Source of the DNA: an uncultured Bacilli bacterium
GTDB lineage: Bacteria > Bacillota_I > Bacilli_A > RF39 > UBA660
Reading direction: 5' to 3'
Assembly (NCBI GenBank): GCA_934088535.1
Contig: CAKOJC010000003.1
Location: forward strand, 1 to 59,900
Length of the DNA: 59,900 nucleotides
Shown: positions 44,384 through 51,792 of the stretch, piece by piece
Layout of the letters: each line of letters starts with the position of its first letter
How positions within the stretch are numbered: the stretch's first letter is position 1
Made by a program: the position numbers and the translations under genes
The notes under the pieces: generated by a model
The model's input: only the letters and a program-made list of their open reading frames with translations
What the model was told of the DNA's origin: nothing
Databases searched by the model: none

Positions 44384-45165
44384 TAATACCAAATAAAAAA
44401 GAATTAGATTTATATATTAAGCATAATTTTAATACATTTATATTGCCACTTGATGGGTATAGTATAGGGTTTAATGTATATTATAACTTGGAAGAAATAA
44501 ATAATTTAAGTTTAAAACATAATATATATGTTATTATGAATAAATTTTTACATAGAAATATAGAAGAGTTTAGAAAAATATATGAAAATTTTAATAAAAA
44601 TATAAGGTTTATTGTAGAAGATATAGGACTAACAGACATAATTGATAAAGAAAGACTTGTGTTATATGAAAACCATATATTATCTAATTATAAGGCTATT
44701 AATTTTTTAGAAAGCATTGGTATTAGAAACGTAGTAATTAATAATGATTTAACTATAGATGAACTTTTAGAAATACAGGAGAAGACTAATAGTAATTTAT
44801 ATTACTTCTATATTGCCAAAAATAGTTTGATGTATTCTAGACGTAATTTAGTAAGTAACTATAATAAATATTATAATTTGGATAATACTAATAGTTATAA
44901 GCTTGTTGAAAAAGTTAGTAAGGAAACTCTTGATATATATGAAGAGAGAGATGGAAGCGTTGTATATTTTGATAAGATATTTTGTGCTTCTAAGTATATA
45001 GATAAGTTAAATATGAACTTGATAATTAACTTTACTAATATAGATGGTGTTAGTGAAAAGGTAATACTTGAAGAATATAATAAAACTAATTTATGTGATT
45101 TAATAGATAGCGATTATTATTTCTTAGAAAATGATATTAAGTATAAGGTGGGTGATATAAAGTGA
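44362..45165 (+). CDS. diverged TrhP1/YrrN-like peptidase U32 family protein
   Basis: A 267-residue protein in the slot held by yrrN in B. subtilis. It is very diverged: the TIM-barrel style strands are visible (FNTFILPLDGYSIGFNVYYN, IRFIVEDIGLTDIIDKERLV) but the HGxxCxSxSGxC signature of the active paralogue is absent. YrrN and YrrO (TrhP1, TrhP2) together hydroxylate U34 of tRNA. This protein is probably a non-catalytic partner of the next gene product. ATG 44362 lies only 1 base after AGGAG, so initiation may rely on coupling with trmR, whose end it overlaps by 22 bases. Confidence 0.65.
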   Translation: MQKKEYLIIPNKKELDLYIKHNFNTFILPLDGYSIGFNVYYNLEEINNLSLKHNIYVIMNKFLHRNIEEFRKIYENFNKNIRFIVEDIGLTDIIDKERLVLYENHILSNYKAINFLESIGIRNVVINNDLTIDELLEIQEKTNSNLYYFYIAKNSLMYSRRNLVSNYNKYYNLDNTNSYKLVEKVSKETLDIYEERDGSVVYFDKIFCASKYIDKLNMNLIINFTNIDGVSEKVILEEYNKTNLCDLIDSDYYFLENDIKYKVGDIK

Positions 45166-46337
45166 AGTATGAATTATTATTACCTGCTGGGAATTTAGCT
45201 CGTCTTAAGTTTGCCTTTATGTATGGGGCTGATGCTGTATATATCGGTGGATATAATTATAGTCTTAGAGCTAATGCTAACAACTTTAGTATAGAAGAGA
45301 TTAAAGAGGGAGTAGAGTTTGCTCACAAACTTGGTAAGAAAGTATTTGTTACTGTTAATATGGTATTTCATAATGAGGATTTAGATGGTTTAGATGAGTA
45401 TTTAAAGGCATTAGATGAAATAGGAGTAGATAGTTATATTGTTAGTGATTTTGCTGTTATAGAAGCTATTAAACGTCTTAAAATAAAAACTCCATTCTTT
45501 ATATCAACTCAAAAGTCTATTACTAATTTAGAAACAGTTAAATTTTATAAATCTTTAGGTGCTTATAGAGTAGTTATGGCTCGTGAGTGTAGTCGTGAAG
45601 ATATTAAGAGAATAAAAGAAAATATAGATACAGAAGTAGAAGTATTTATTCATGGAGCTATGTGTACTAGTTATAGTGGTAGATGTGTTATGAGTAATTA
45701 TGTAACACTACGTGACTCTAATCGTGGAGGATGTAGTCAAGTATGCAGATTTACTTTTGATTGTGGTAAGGAAGAAGAGTATGCATTTTCATCAAAAGAT
45801 TTAAATATGATAGATTATATAAGTGATATGATGGATTTGGGTATTGAATCATATAAGATAGAAGGACGTATGAAGAGTCTTTACTATATAGCAACAGTAG
45901 CTAATGCATATAGAACTATTATGGATAAAAAGATAGATGGAACACTAACTGATGAAGATATTACTTATTATAAAAAAGTATTAAATAGAGTTTCTAATCG
46001 TGAAAATATACCACAATTTTATAATGGTATCATAGGAGTAGAAGGACAATATTTTACTGGTCGTCAAGAAATAAGTAATAAAGACTTTTTAGGACTAATA
46101 AAATCATATGATGAGGTTTCTTCTCTTGCAGTAGTAGAACAAAGAAATAAGTTTAGTGTTGGAGACACAGTTGAAGTATTTGGACCAAATACTGTGACTA
46201 AAAAATTCAAAGTTGAATATATTATAAACAGTGATGGTGAAAAGGTAGAATCTGCTAGTCATGCACAAGAAATTATAAGAATAAAAATACCATTTAAGGT
46301 ATATGAAAATGATATTATAAGGGTCAATATTGCTTGA
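45162..46337 (+). CDS. trhP2: tRNA U34 hydroxylation protein TrhP2 (peptidase U32, YrrO)
   Basis: A 391-residue U32 family protein with the full signature EVFIHGAMCTSYSGRCVMSN and further Cys in GGCSQVCRFTFDC that probably bind an Fe-S cluster. The start LLLPAGNLARLKFAFMYGADAVY is typical. In B. subtilis and E. coli (TrhP/YegQ) such proteins use prephenate to make 5-hydroxyuridine at the tRNA wobble base, the substrate of TrmR encoded upstream. GTG 45162 overlaps the preceding stop (GTGA), with GGTGGGTGAT upstream. The greA promoter begins at its stop. Confidence 0.92.
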   Translation: MKYELLLPAGNLARLKFAFMYGADAVYIGGYNYSLRANANNFSIEEIKEGVEFAHKLGKKVFVTVNMVFHNEDLDGLDEYLKALDEIGVDSYIVSDFAVIEAIKRLKIKTPFFISTQKSITNLETVKFYKSLGAYRVVMARECSREDIKRIKENIDTEVEVFIHGAMCTSYSGRCVMSNYVTLRDSNRGGCSQVCRFTFDCGKEEEYAFSSKDLNMIDYISDMMDLGIESYKIEGRMKSLYYIATVANAYRTIMDKKIDGTLTDEDITYYKKVLNRVSNRENIPQFYNGIIGVEGQYFTGRQEISNKDFLGLIKSYDEVSSLAVVEQRNKFSVGDTVEVFGPNTVTKKFKVEYIINSDGEKVESASHAQEIIRIKIPFKVYENDIIRVNIA

Positions 46338-46362
46338 CAAAATGTACATTTTATAGTATCAT
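46334..46362 (+). promoter_or_regulatory. greA promoter
   Basis: TTGACA (46334-46339), 17 bp, TATCAT (46357-46362); it overlaps the trhP2 stop codon. Confidence 0.8.
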
Positions 46363-46395
46363 TTTTTGGTAATGAGAAAGAGGTGGCAATTTGCT

Positions 46396-46866
46396 ATGAA
46401 AAAGAAAGAAATTTTTCTAACAAGTGAAGGTTATTTAGAACTTGAAAATGAATTACATTATTTAAAAACAGAAAAGAGAAAAGAAGTAACTCAAACTCTA
46501 AAAGAAGCAAGAGCTTTAGGTGATTTGTCAGAAAACTCTGAATATGAACAAGCAAGAGAAGATCAAGCAAATTTAGAAAAGAGAATAATTGAAGTTGAAT
46601 ATGCTTTAGAGCATGCAACTGTAATAGATAACGCTGAGAGCGATGGTACTGTAGGTATTGGATGCCAAGTAGAACTTAAGTATGAGGATGATGATGACAT
46701 TGAAAGCTATAAAATAGTTGGTAGTCAAGAAGCAGATCCATTTAACAATAAAATATCTAACGAAAGCCCAATTGCTGCTGCTATAATGGGTAAAAAAGTT
46801 GGAGATACTGTTGAGGTTTCATCACCAGATGGTGTTTATAGCGTTCAAATAATAGCAATAGGATAG
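46396..46866 (+). CDS. greA: transcript cleavage factor GreA
   Basis: A 156-residue factor that enters the RNA polymerase secondary channel and rescues backtracked complexes. N-terminal coiled coil with the acidic tip ALGDLSENSEYEQAREDQA and a C-terminal FKBP-like domain (GIGCQVELKYEDD, ISNESPIAAAIMGKKVGDTV). ATG 46396 follows AGAGGTGG by 9 bases and matches homology (MKKKEIFLTSEGYLELENEL); the upstream in-frame ATG at 46372 would abut the promoter. greA closes the yrzL-greA style cluster; udk is missing. Confidence 0.96.
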   Translation: MKKKEIFLTSEGYLELENELHYLKTEKRKEVTQTLKEARALGDLSENSEYEQAREDQANLEKRIIEVEYALEHATVIDNAESDGTVGIGCQVELKYEDDDDIESYKIVGSQEADPFNNKISNESPIAAAIMGKKVGDTVEVSSPDGVYSVQIIAIG

Positions 46867-46882
46867 TAAAATATCCTTTTTT
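46860..46882 (+). terminator. intrinsic terminator after greA
   Basis: AGGATA (46860-46865) / TATCCT (46872-46877), 6-base loop, T run. Confidence 0.8.
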
Positions 46883-46917
46883 GTGTATCATTTAATATAT
46901 AACGAGGGAGGGAATTT

Positions 46918-48162
46918 ATGAAAGAAAGTTATACATTAAAATTAGAGGGAAAAGAATGGAAAGATTGCTTAAAAGAAGCATTTGAAAAGAAAAGAAAAGA
47001 TATCAAAATGGATGGATTTAGAAAAGGTCAAGTTCCATATGATATTTATGTTAAAAAAGTAGGAGTAGAGACATTATATATGGATGCTGTTGATATGGCA
47101 GTAGATATGTTATATGCTAAACTACTTAGTGATCCTAAAACTATTACTCCAGCTGCTACACCAGCTATTGATATTAAAGATATTGGACATGATCATATTG
47201 AAGTAGAATTTACTTTAGTAGCAAGTCCAAAAGTAGAACTTGGAAAATATAAAAAATTAGGAATTAAAAAAGATAAAGTAGAAGTAACTGATGATGAAGT
47301 TGAACATGAACTTGGTCACTTAAAAGAACAATTCGTAGAAGTTAAATCATTAGATGATAAAGCTGAAGCTCGTGAAGGAGATGTAGTTGTTATTGACTTC
47401 GAAGGATTTAAAGATGGAGTAGCATTCAAAGGTGGAAAAGGAGAAGATTATTCATTAGAAATAGGATCTCATACATTTATTCCAGGATTTGAAGAAGCAT
47501 TAATAGGTCTTAAAAAAGGTGATAAGAAAGATGTTAATGTAGTATTCCCTGAAAATTATCATAGTGAAGAATTAAAAGGACAACCAGTAGTATTCAAAGT
47601 AGTAGTAAAAGAAGTTAAAGAAAGAGTATTCCCTGAATTTGATAAAGAATTCTTTGCTGACTTAAATGTTGGTGGAGTTGAATCTTTAGAAGATTTAAAG
47701 AAATATATTAAAGAAAACAAAGAAGCTGAAAAAACTAAACAATTAGAAGATGAATATTTATTTAAATGTTTAGATAAAGTTGTTGAAGGATCTAAATTTG
47801 AAATTCCTGAAGAAATGACTGAAGATGAAACTAATAGATTAGTTAGAGAATTCTCAGAAAAATTACAATATCAAGGATTAAAATTAGAAGATTACTTAAA
47901 ATATTGTAATACTAATTTAGATAACTTTAAGGCAACACTTAAAGATGAAGCTAATAAGAGAATAGGTTATAGATTAATTATGGATGCAATTGTAGAAGCA
48001 GAAAAATTAGAAGTAACTGATGAAGAATTAGAAGCTGGACTTGATGAAACTAGTAAACAATATGGTATGGAAAAAGAAGACTTCTTAAAACAAATTGGTT
48101 CAAAAGAATTATTTAAATATGATTTATTAATGAAGAAAGCCATGAAAGTAGTTACTGAATAG
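46918..48162 (+). CDS. tig: trigger factor (ribosome-associated chaperone)
   Basis: A 414-residue chaperone that binds at the ribosome exit near L23. The ribosome-binding tail signature is MDGFRKGQVPYDIYVKK (GFRxGxxP). A FKBP-type PPIase follows (GDVVVIDFEGFKDGVAFKGG, GSHTFIPGFEEALIGLKKGD), then the helical C-terminal chaperone domain. Length is near normal. A strong GAGGGAGGG ribosome site precedes ATG 46918. The clpX and lon genes that often follow tig are absent. Confidence 0.97.
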   Translation: MKESYTLKLEGKEWKDCLKEAFEKKRKDIKMDGFRKGQVPYDIYVKKVGVETLYMDAVDMAVDMLYAKLLSDPKTITPAATPAIDIKDIGHDHIEVEFTLVASPKVELGKYKKLGIKKDKVEVTDDEVEHELGHLKEQFVEVKSLDDKAEAREGDVVVIDFEGFKDGVAFKGGKGEDYSLEIGSHTFIPGFEEALIGLKKGDKKDVNVVFPENYHSEELKGQPVVFKVVVKEVKERVFPEFDKEFFADLNVGGVESLEDLKKYIKENKEAEKTKQLEDEYLFKCLDKVVEGSKFEIPEEMTEDETNRLVREFSEKLQYQGLKLEDYLKYCNTNLDNFKATLKDEANKRIGYRLIMDAIVEAEKLEVTDEELEAGLDETSKQYGMEKEDFLKQIGSKELFKYDLLMKKAMKVVTE

Positions 48163-48172
48163 TAAAGTTTAT

Positions 48173-48200
48173 AAAACGTTCTTATAAAGAACGTTTTTTT
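48173..48200 (+). terminator. intrinsic terminator after tig
   Basis: AAAACGTTCTT (48173-48183) / AAGAACGTTTT (48187-48197), loop ATA, T run. Confidence 0.9.
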
Positions 48201-48201
48201 A

Positions 48202-48210
48202 TGGTATAAT
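48202..48210 (+). promoter_or_regulatory. extended -10 of TMEM43-like gene, implying leaderless start
   Basis: TGGTATAAT at 48202-48210 ends 6 bases before ATG 48217, so the transcript should start at or beside the ATG; no Shine-Dalgarno is present. Confidence 0.65.
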
Positions 48211-48216
48211 CTTATT

Positions 48217-49185
48217 ATGAAGAAAGTTATTAAAATTATAATAGGTGTTTTATTAATATTGAGTTCAGTGTTACTTATAGGATATAGTGAATACAAAGTA
48301 ATAAAAATTTTAATGAATAGAGATAATCTTAATAATGAGATTAATGAAGTTAAATCTACAATGGTTGATAAAAATAATAATGATAAATTAATATTTATGA
48401 ATGGGTACTTAATACTAAATAAAGATTTAGAAGATAAAGAATTTAATGTAAGTGTTAGAACTTCTAAGTTAGAGAGAGTAGTTGAAATATACCAATATAA
48501 GGAAACTAAAGAGGATGATGAGACATATTCTTATGAAACTGATTGGTATAGTGAAATTATAGATTCAAGTGAATTTAAAAATGATGGTTTTGATAATCCT
48601 TCTAGTATGAAGTATGAAAATAAAACTTATTATAATGATACTTATTTAGGCGCTTTTAAGCTTGATGATAAAGAAATAGATGAGTTAGGATTGTATAGTA
48701 GATATTTAGATTTAGATAGTGAATTTGCTTCTAAAAATGGCTTTAATATAAGTAATGAATATTATACTACTAGTAAGGATATTGATTTTCCAGAAGTAGG
48801 AGATATAAGAATAAGTTTTAGATATAATAGTAGTTCTTCCGTTAGTGTTATAGCTAAACAAAATAATGACACTCTTAGTGAATATAAACTTAATGATTTA
48901 TTAATAAAGAAAATATATAATGGAAAATTAAGTAAAGATGAAGTAATAAAAGATATATATCCATTAAGTTTAGTATTAAATATACTAGTTATAGTAGCAT
49001 CGATAATATTTTCTATAGTAGGATTTAAAATATTAAATATAAAAATAATTTATAGTTTTATTTTGAGTTTATTTATTATTACTGTTATGTTTTTTAAGTA
49101 TAATTTAATTATTACTATACTTGGTTTAGTAATTTGTTGTATACTTGTAGTAGCATGTAAAAAAATATTAAAAAAAGAGGTGTAA
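48217..49185 (+). CDS. TMEM43-like membrane protein
   Basis: A 322-residue protein with one N-terminal membrane helix, a large extracytoplasmic region and three or four helices at the C-terminus. The middle matches the TMEM43 family pattern: RTSKLERVVEIYQYKE, ETDWYSEIIDSSEFKN, DNPSSMKYENKTYYNDTYLG. TMEM43-like proteins occur in bacteria and animals; the bacterial role is not known to me. There is no ribosome site before the ATG (see the -10 element at 48202). A small membrane gene follows 1 base after its stop. Confidence 0.75.
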   Translation: MKKVIKIIIGVLLILSSVLLIGYSEYKVIKILMNRDNLNNEINEVKSTMVDKNNNDKLIFMNGYLILNKDLEDKEFNVSVRTSKLERVVEIYQYKETKEDDETYSYETDWYSEIIDSSEFKNDGFDNPSSMKYENKTYYNDTYLGAFKLDDKEIDELGLYSRYLDLDSEFASKNGFNISNEYYTTSKDIDFPEVGDIRISFRYNSSSSVSVIAKQNNDTLSEYKLNDLLIKKIYNGKLSKDEVIKDIYPLSLVLNILVIVASIIFSIVGFKILNIKIIYSFILSLFIITVMFFKYNLIITILGLVICCILVVACKKILKKEV

Positions 49186-49186
49186 T

Positions 49187-49498
49187 ATGGGTAAAGTAGT
49201 TGTAATTCTTTTAATATTATTAGTTATAGTTGGAGTAGTATTTTTTATATTAATAAAAAAGAGAGAGAGTAATGAAGAAGTTTATTATGAAGAAGAGAAG
49301 AAAAGTAAATTTAATCAAAGTGACATTAATATGATTAATAATGTTAATGATAGAGTGATGACTGGAAAGAAAAAATCAACTGGAATAAATATACCTGATT
49401 TTGATAAAAGTAAACCTATTGGATATAAAGATTTAAGCCATATAGATAGTACTTATGGTGATAGAGTAGCTGGTAGTGGTAATAATAATTTAAAATAA
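49187..49498 (+). CDS. small single-pass membrane protein
   Basis: A 103-residue protein with one N-terminal membrane helix (VVVILLILLVIVGVVFFILI), then a basic stop-transfer and a polar, Glu/Lys/Asn-rich cytoplasmic tail (STGINIPDFDKSKPIGYKDL). Unknown. AGAGGTG lies 7 bases upstream, and it is co-transcribed with the TMEM43-like gene. Confidence 0.75.
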   Translation: MGKVVVILLILLVIVGVVFFILIKKRESNEEVYYEEEKKSKFNQSDINMINNVNDRVMTGKKKSTGINIPDFDKSKPIGYKDLSHIDSTYGDRVAGSGNNNLK

Positions 49499-49521
49499 AA
49501 GTTCTCTTTTGAGAACTTTTT
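49497..49521. terminator. bidirectional intrinsic terminator
   Basis: AAAAGTTCTC (49497-49506) / GAGAACTTTT (49511-49520), loop TTTT; it serves the convergent small membrane gene and tex. Confidence 0.85.
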
Positions 49522-51664
49522 AATTGTTTGGATCTATTAGCGAGAGTGATACTTTTTCTTTATCTTTGTTTATATCTATTACGTAGCAAGTAACTATATC
49601 ACCAACACTTAATACTTCACTTGGATGTTTAATAAATTTATTAGTTATTTTAGATATATGAACAAGTCCATCATTATGAAGACCTATATCTATGAATGCT
49701 CCAAAATCAACAACGTTTCTTACTGTTCCTTCTAGTTTCATTCCAAGTTTTAAGTTATCTATAGTAAGAATATCACTTTTTAATAATGGCATATCATAGT
49801 CATCTCTGAAGTCACGATTTGGTTGTTTTAATGATTCAATAATATCGTTTAATGTGTATATATCTATATCAAGTAGTTTAGATGTATCTGTAACATTAAG
49901 TTTATCTAATTCTTTAATTAGTTTTTCTGTGCCTAGATCGTTTGTTGTAAGACCTAAATGATTTAATAATTTTAATGTTTTATCATAACTTTCAGTATGT
50001 ATATTTGTTTTATCAAGAGGATTATCTCCATCTATTACTCTCATGAAACCAATTGATTGTTCATAAACTTTATCGTTTAGTAGTTTCTTTTTCTTTAATT
50101 CTTCACGAGATTTAATTTTACCATTTTCTTCTCTATATTTAATGATTTTATCTATTGAAGTTTTAGTAAGCCCTGAAATATATTTAAGTATAGAAGGGGA
50201 TGCTGTATTAATATTAACGCCTACGTTATTTACGCATTTAGTAACTGTGAAATCCAATGATTCAGCTAATTTCTTTTGCGATACATCATGCTGATATTGA
50301 CCGACACCTATAGATTTAGGATCTATTTTAACAAGTTCATTTAGTGGATCTTGTAGTCTTCTTGCGATTGATACAGCACTTCTTTTTTCAACTGTTAAAT
50401 CAGGAAATTCTTGTATAGCAAGAGGACTTGCTGAATATACACTAGCTCCTGCTTCTGAAACAATAGCATACTTACAATTACTTATTTCTTTTAATGTTTC
50501 ACTTACTAATTTTTCACTTTCTCTTGAAGCTGTTCCGTTTCCAATTGCTATAATATCTACATGATATTTACTAATTAAATCTTTTAATATTTTTTTAGAT
50601 TCTTCCCATTTATTATGTGGTTCATGAGGATATATAACAGAAATATTTAATACTTTAGAAGTAGGGTCTACTATTGCTAGTTTACAACCTGTTCTAAAAG
50701 CTGGGTCAAAACCTAATACTGTTTTTTCTTTCATAGGTGCTATTAATAATAGATTTTCTAAGTTGCCTTTAAACACTTCTATTGATACGTCTTCACTTTG
50801 AACTGTTAATTCACTTCTTATTTCACGTTCCATTGAAGGCTTAATAAGTCTTTTATAACTATCTTTTATAGCATCTATTACATATTCTTTAACTGGACTT
50901 TCTTTTTTTATTAATTTTGATTCTAAGTAGTTAAGAATATCTTCATCATTTACATCTATTGATACAGAAAGTATTTTTTCATTTTCACCTCTATTAATAG
51001 CAAGAACTCTATGTGGTTTTATATGTTTAACACTTTCACTAAAGTCATAGTACATTTCATAAACTTTATTTTCATCATTAGCATTCTTTTTTAGTTTTGA
51101 AGTAATAGTTGCATTTTTAAAGTAATAACTTCTTATCCATTTTCTATAGTAGGCGTTATCACTTATCCATTCAGCTATTATATATTTAGCTCCGATAATA
51201 GCATCTTCTACAGTTTTAACATTTTCATTTAAGAATTTTTTAACTGATTCATCATTAAAATTAGGTGGAAAACTCATAATAATTTTAGCTAGTGGTTCAA
51301 GACCATTTTTAATAGCTTCAGTAGCTTTAGTTTTCTTTTTCTCTTTATATGGAGCATATATATCTTCAACTTCAACTAATTTTTTAGCATTCATTATATT
51401 TTGTTTTATTTCATCAGTTAAAAGTCCTTTTTCATCAATAAGTCTAATTACATCTTCTTTTCTCTTTAACAGATTTACTTCGTATTCATAGACTTCATTA
51501 ATCTTTCTTATTTGTTCTTCATCCAGTGCTCCAGTTGCTTCCTTTCTATATCTTGCTATAAAAGGTATAGTGTTTCCTTCACTTAATAAATTTAGGACAG
51601 ATGTAGCTTGTTCTTTTCTTATATTAAGACTTTCACATATACCATTAATAATATCTTCGTTCAT
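49520..51664 (-). CDS. tex: Tex family S1 RNA-binding protein
   Basis: A 714-residue conserved transcription accessory protein. N-terminal Tex domain (EGNTIPFIARYRKEATGALD), a YqgF-like RNase H fold (VLGFDPAFRTGCKLAIVDPT, IIAIGNGTASRESEKLV), helix-hairpin-helix segments (NVGVNINTASPSILKYISGL), and a C-terminal S1 domain (GTVRNVVDFGAFIDIGLHND). Tex binds nucleic acid and affects expression of toxins and stress genes in several bacteria. AAGGAG precedes the ATG on the minus strand. Confidence 0.96.
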   Translation of the reverse strand: MNEDIINGICESLNIRKEQATSVLNLLSEGNTIPFIARYRKEATGALDEEQIRKINEVYEYEVNLLKRKEDVIRLIDEKGLLTDEIKQNIMNAKKLVEVEDIYAPYKEKKKTKATEAIKNGLEPLAKIIMSFPPNFNDESVKKFLNENVKTVEDAIIGAKYIIAEWISDNAYYRKWIRSYYFKNATITSKLKKNANDENKVYEMYYDFSESVKHIKPHRVLAINRGENEKILSVSIDVNDEDILNYLESKLIKKESPVKEYVIDAIKDSYKRLIKPSMEREIRSELTVQSEDVSIEVFKGNLENLLLIAPMKEKTVLGFDPAFRTGCKLAIVDPTSKVLNISVIYPHEPHNKWEESKKILKDLISKYHVDIIAIGNGTASRESEKLVSETLKEISNCKYAIVSEAGASVYSASPLAIQEFPDLTVEKRSAVSIARRLQDPLNELVKIDPKSIGVGQYQHDVSQKKLAESLDFTVTKCVNNVGVNINTASPSILKYISGLTKTSIDKIIKYREENGKIKSREELKKKKLLNDKVYEQSIGFMRVIDGDNPLDKTNIHTESYDKTLKLLNHLGLTTNDLGTEKLIKELDKLNVTDTSKLLDIDIYTLNDIIESLKQPNRDFRDDYDMPLLKSDILTIDNLKLGMKLEGTVRNVVDFGAFIDIGLHNDGLVHISKITNKFIKHPSEVLSVGDIVTCYVIDINKDKEKVSLSLIDPNN

Positions 51665-51742
51665 AAATTATCTCCTTTTAAGTACCATTTAATTGTATCA
51701 AAAATATATACTTTTTTACATATTTAAAACATTTTGTTTACA

Positions 51743-51771
51743 TTGACTAAAAGTATATTTTATTGTAAAAT
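51743..51771 (+). promoter_or_regulatory. promoter of dockerin-protease/cohesin operon
   Basis: TTGACT (51743-51748), 17 bp, TAAAAT (51766-51771). Confidence 0.75.
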
Positions 51772-51792
51772 TAGAGTGAAAATAGGTGGAGT

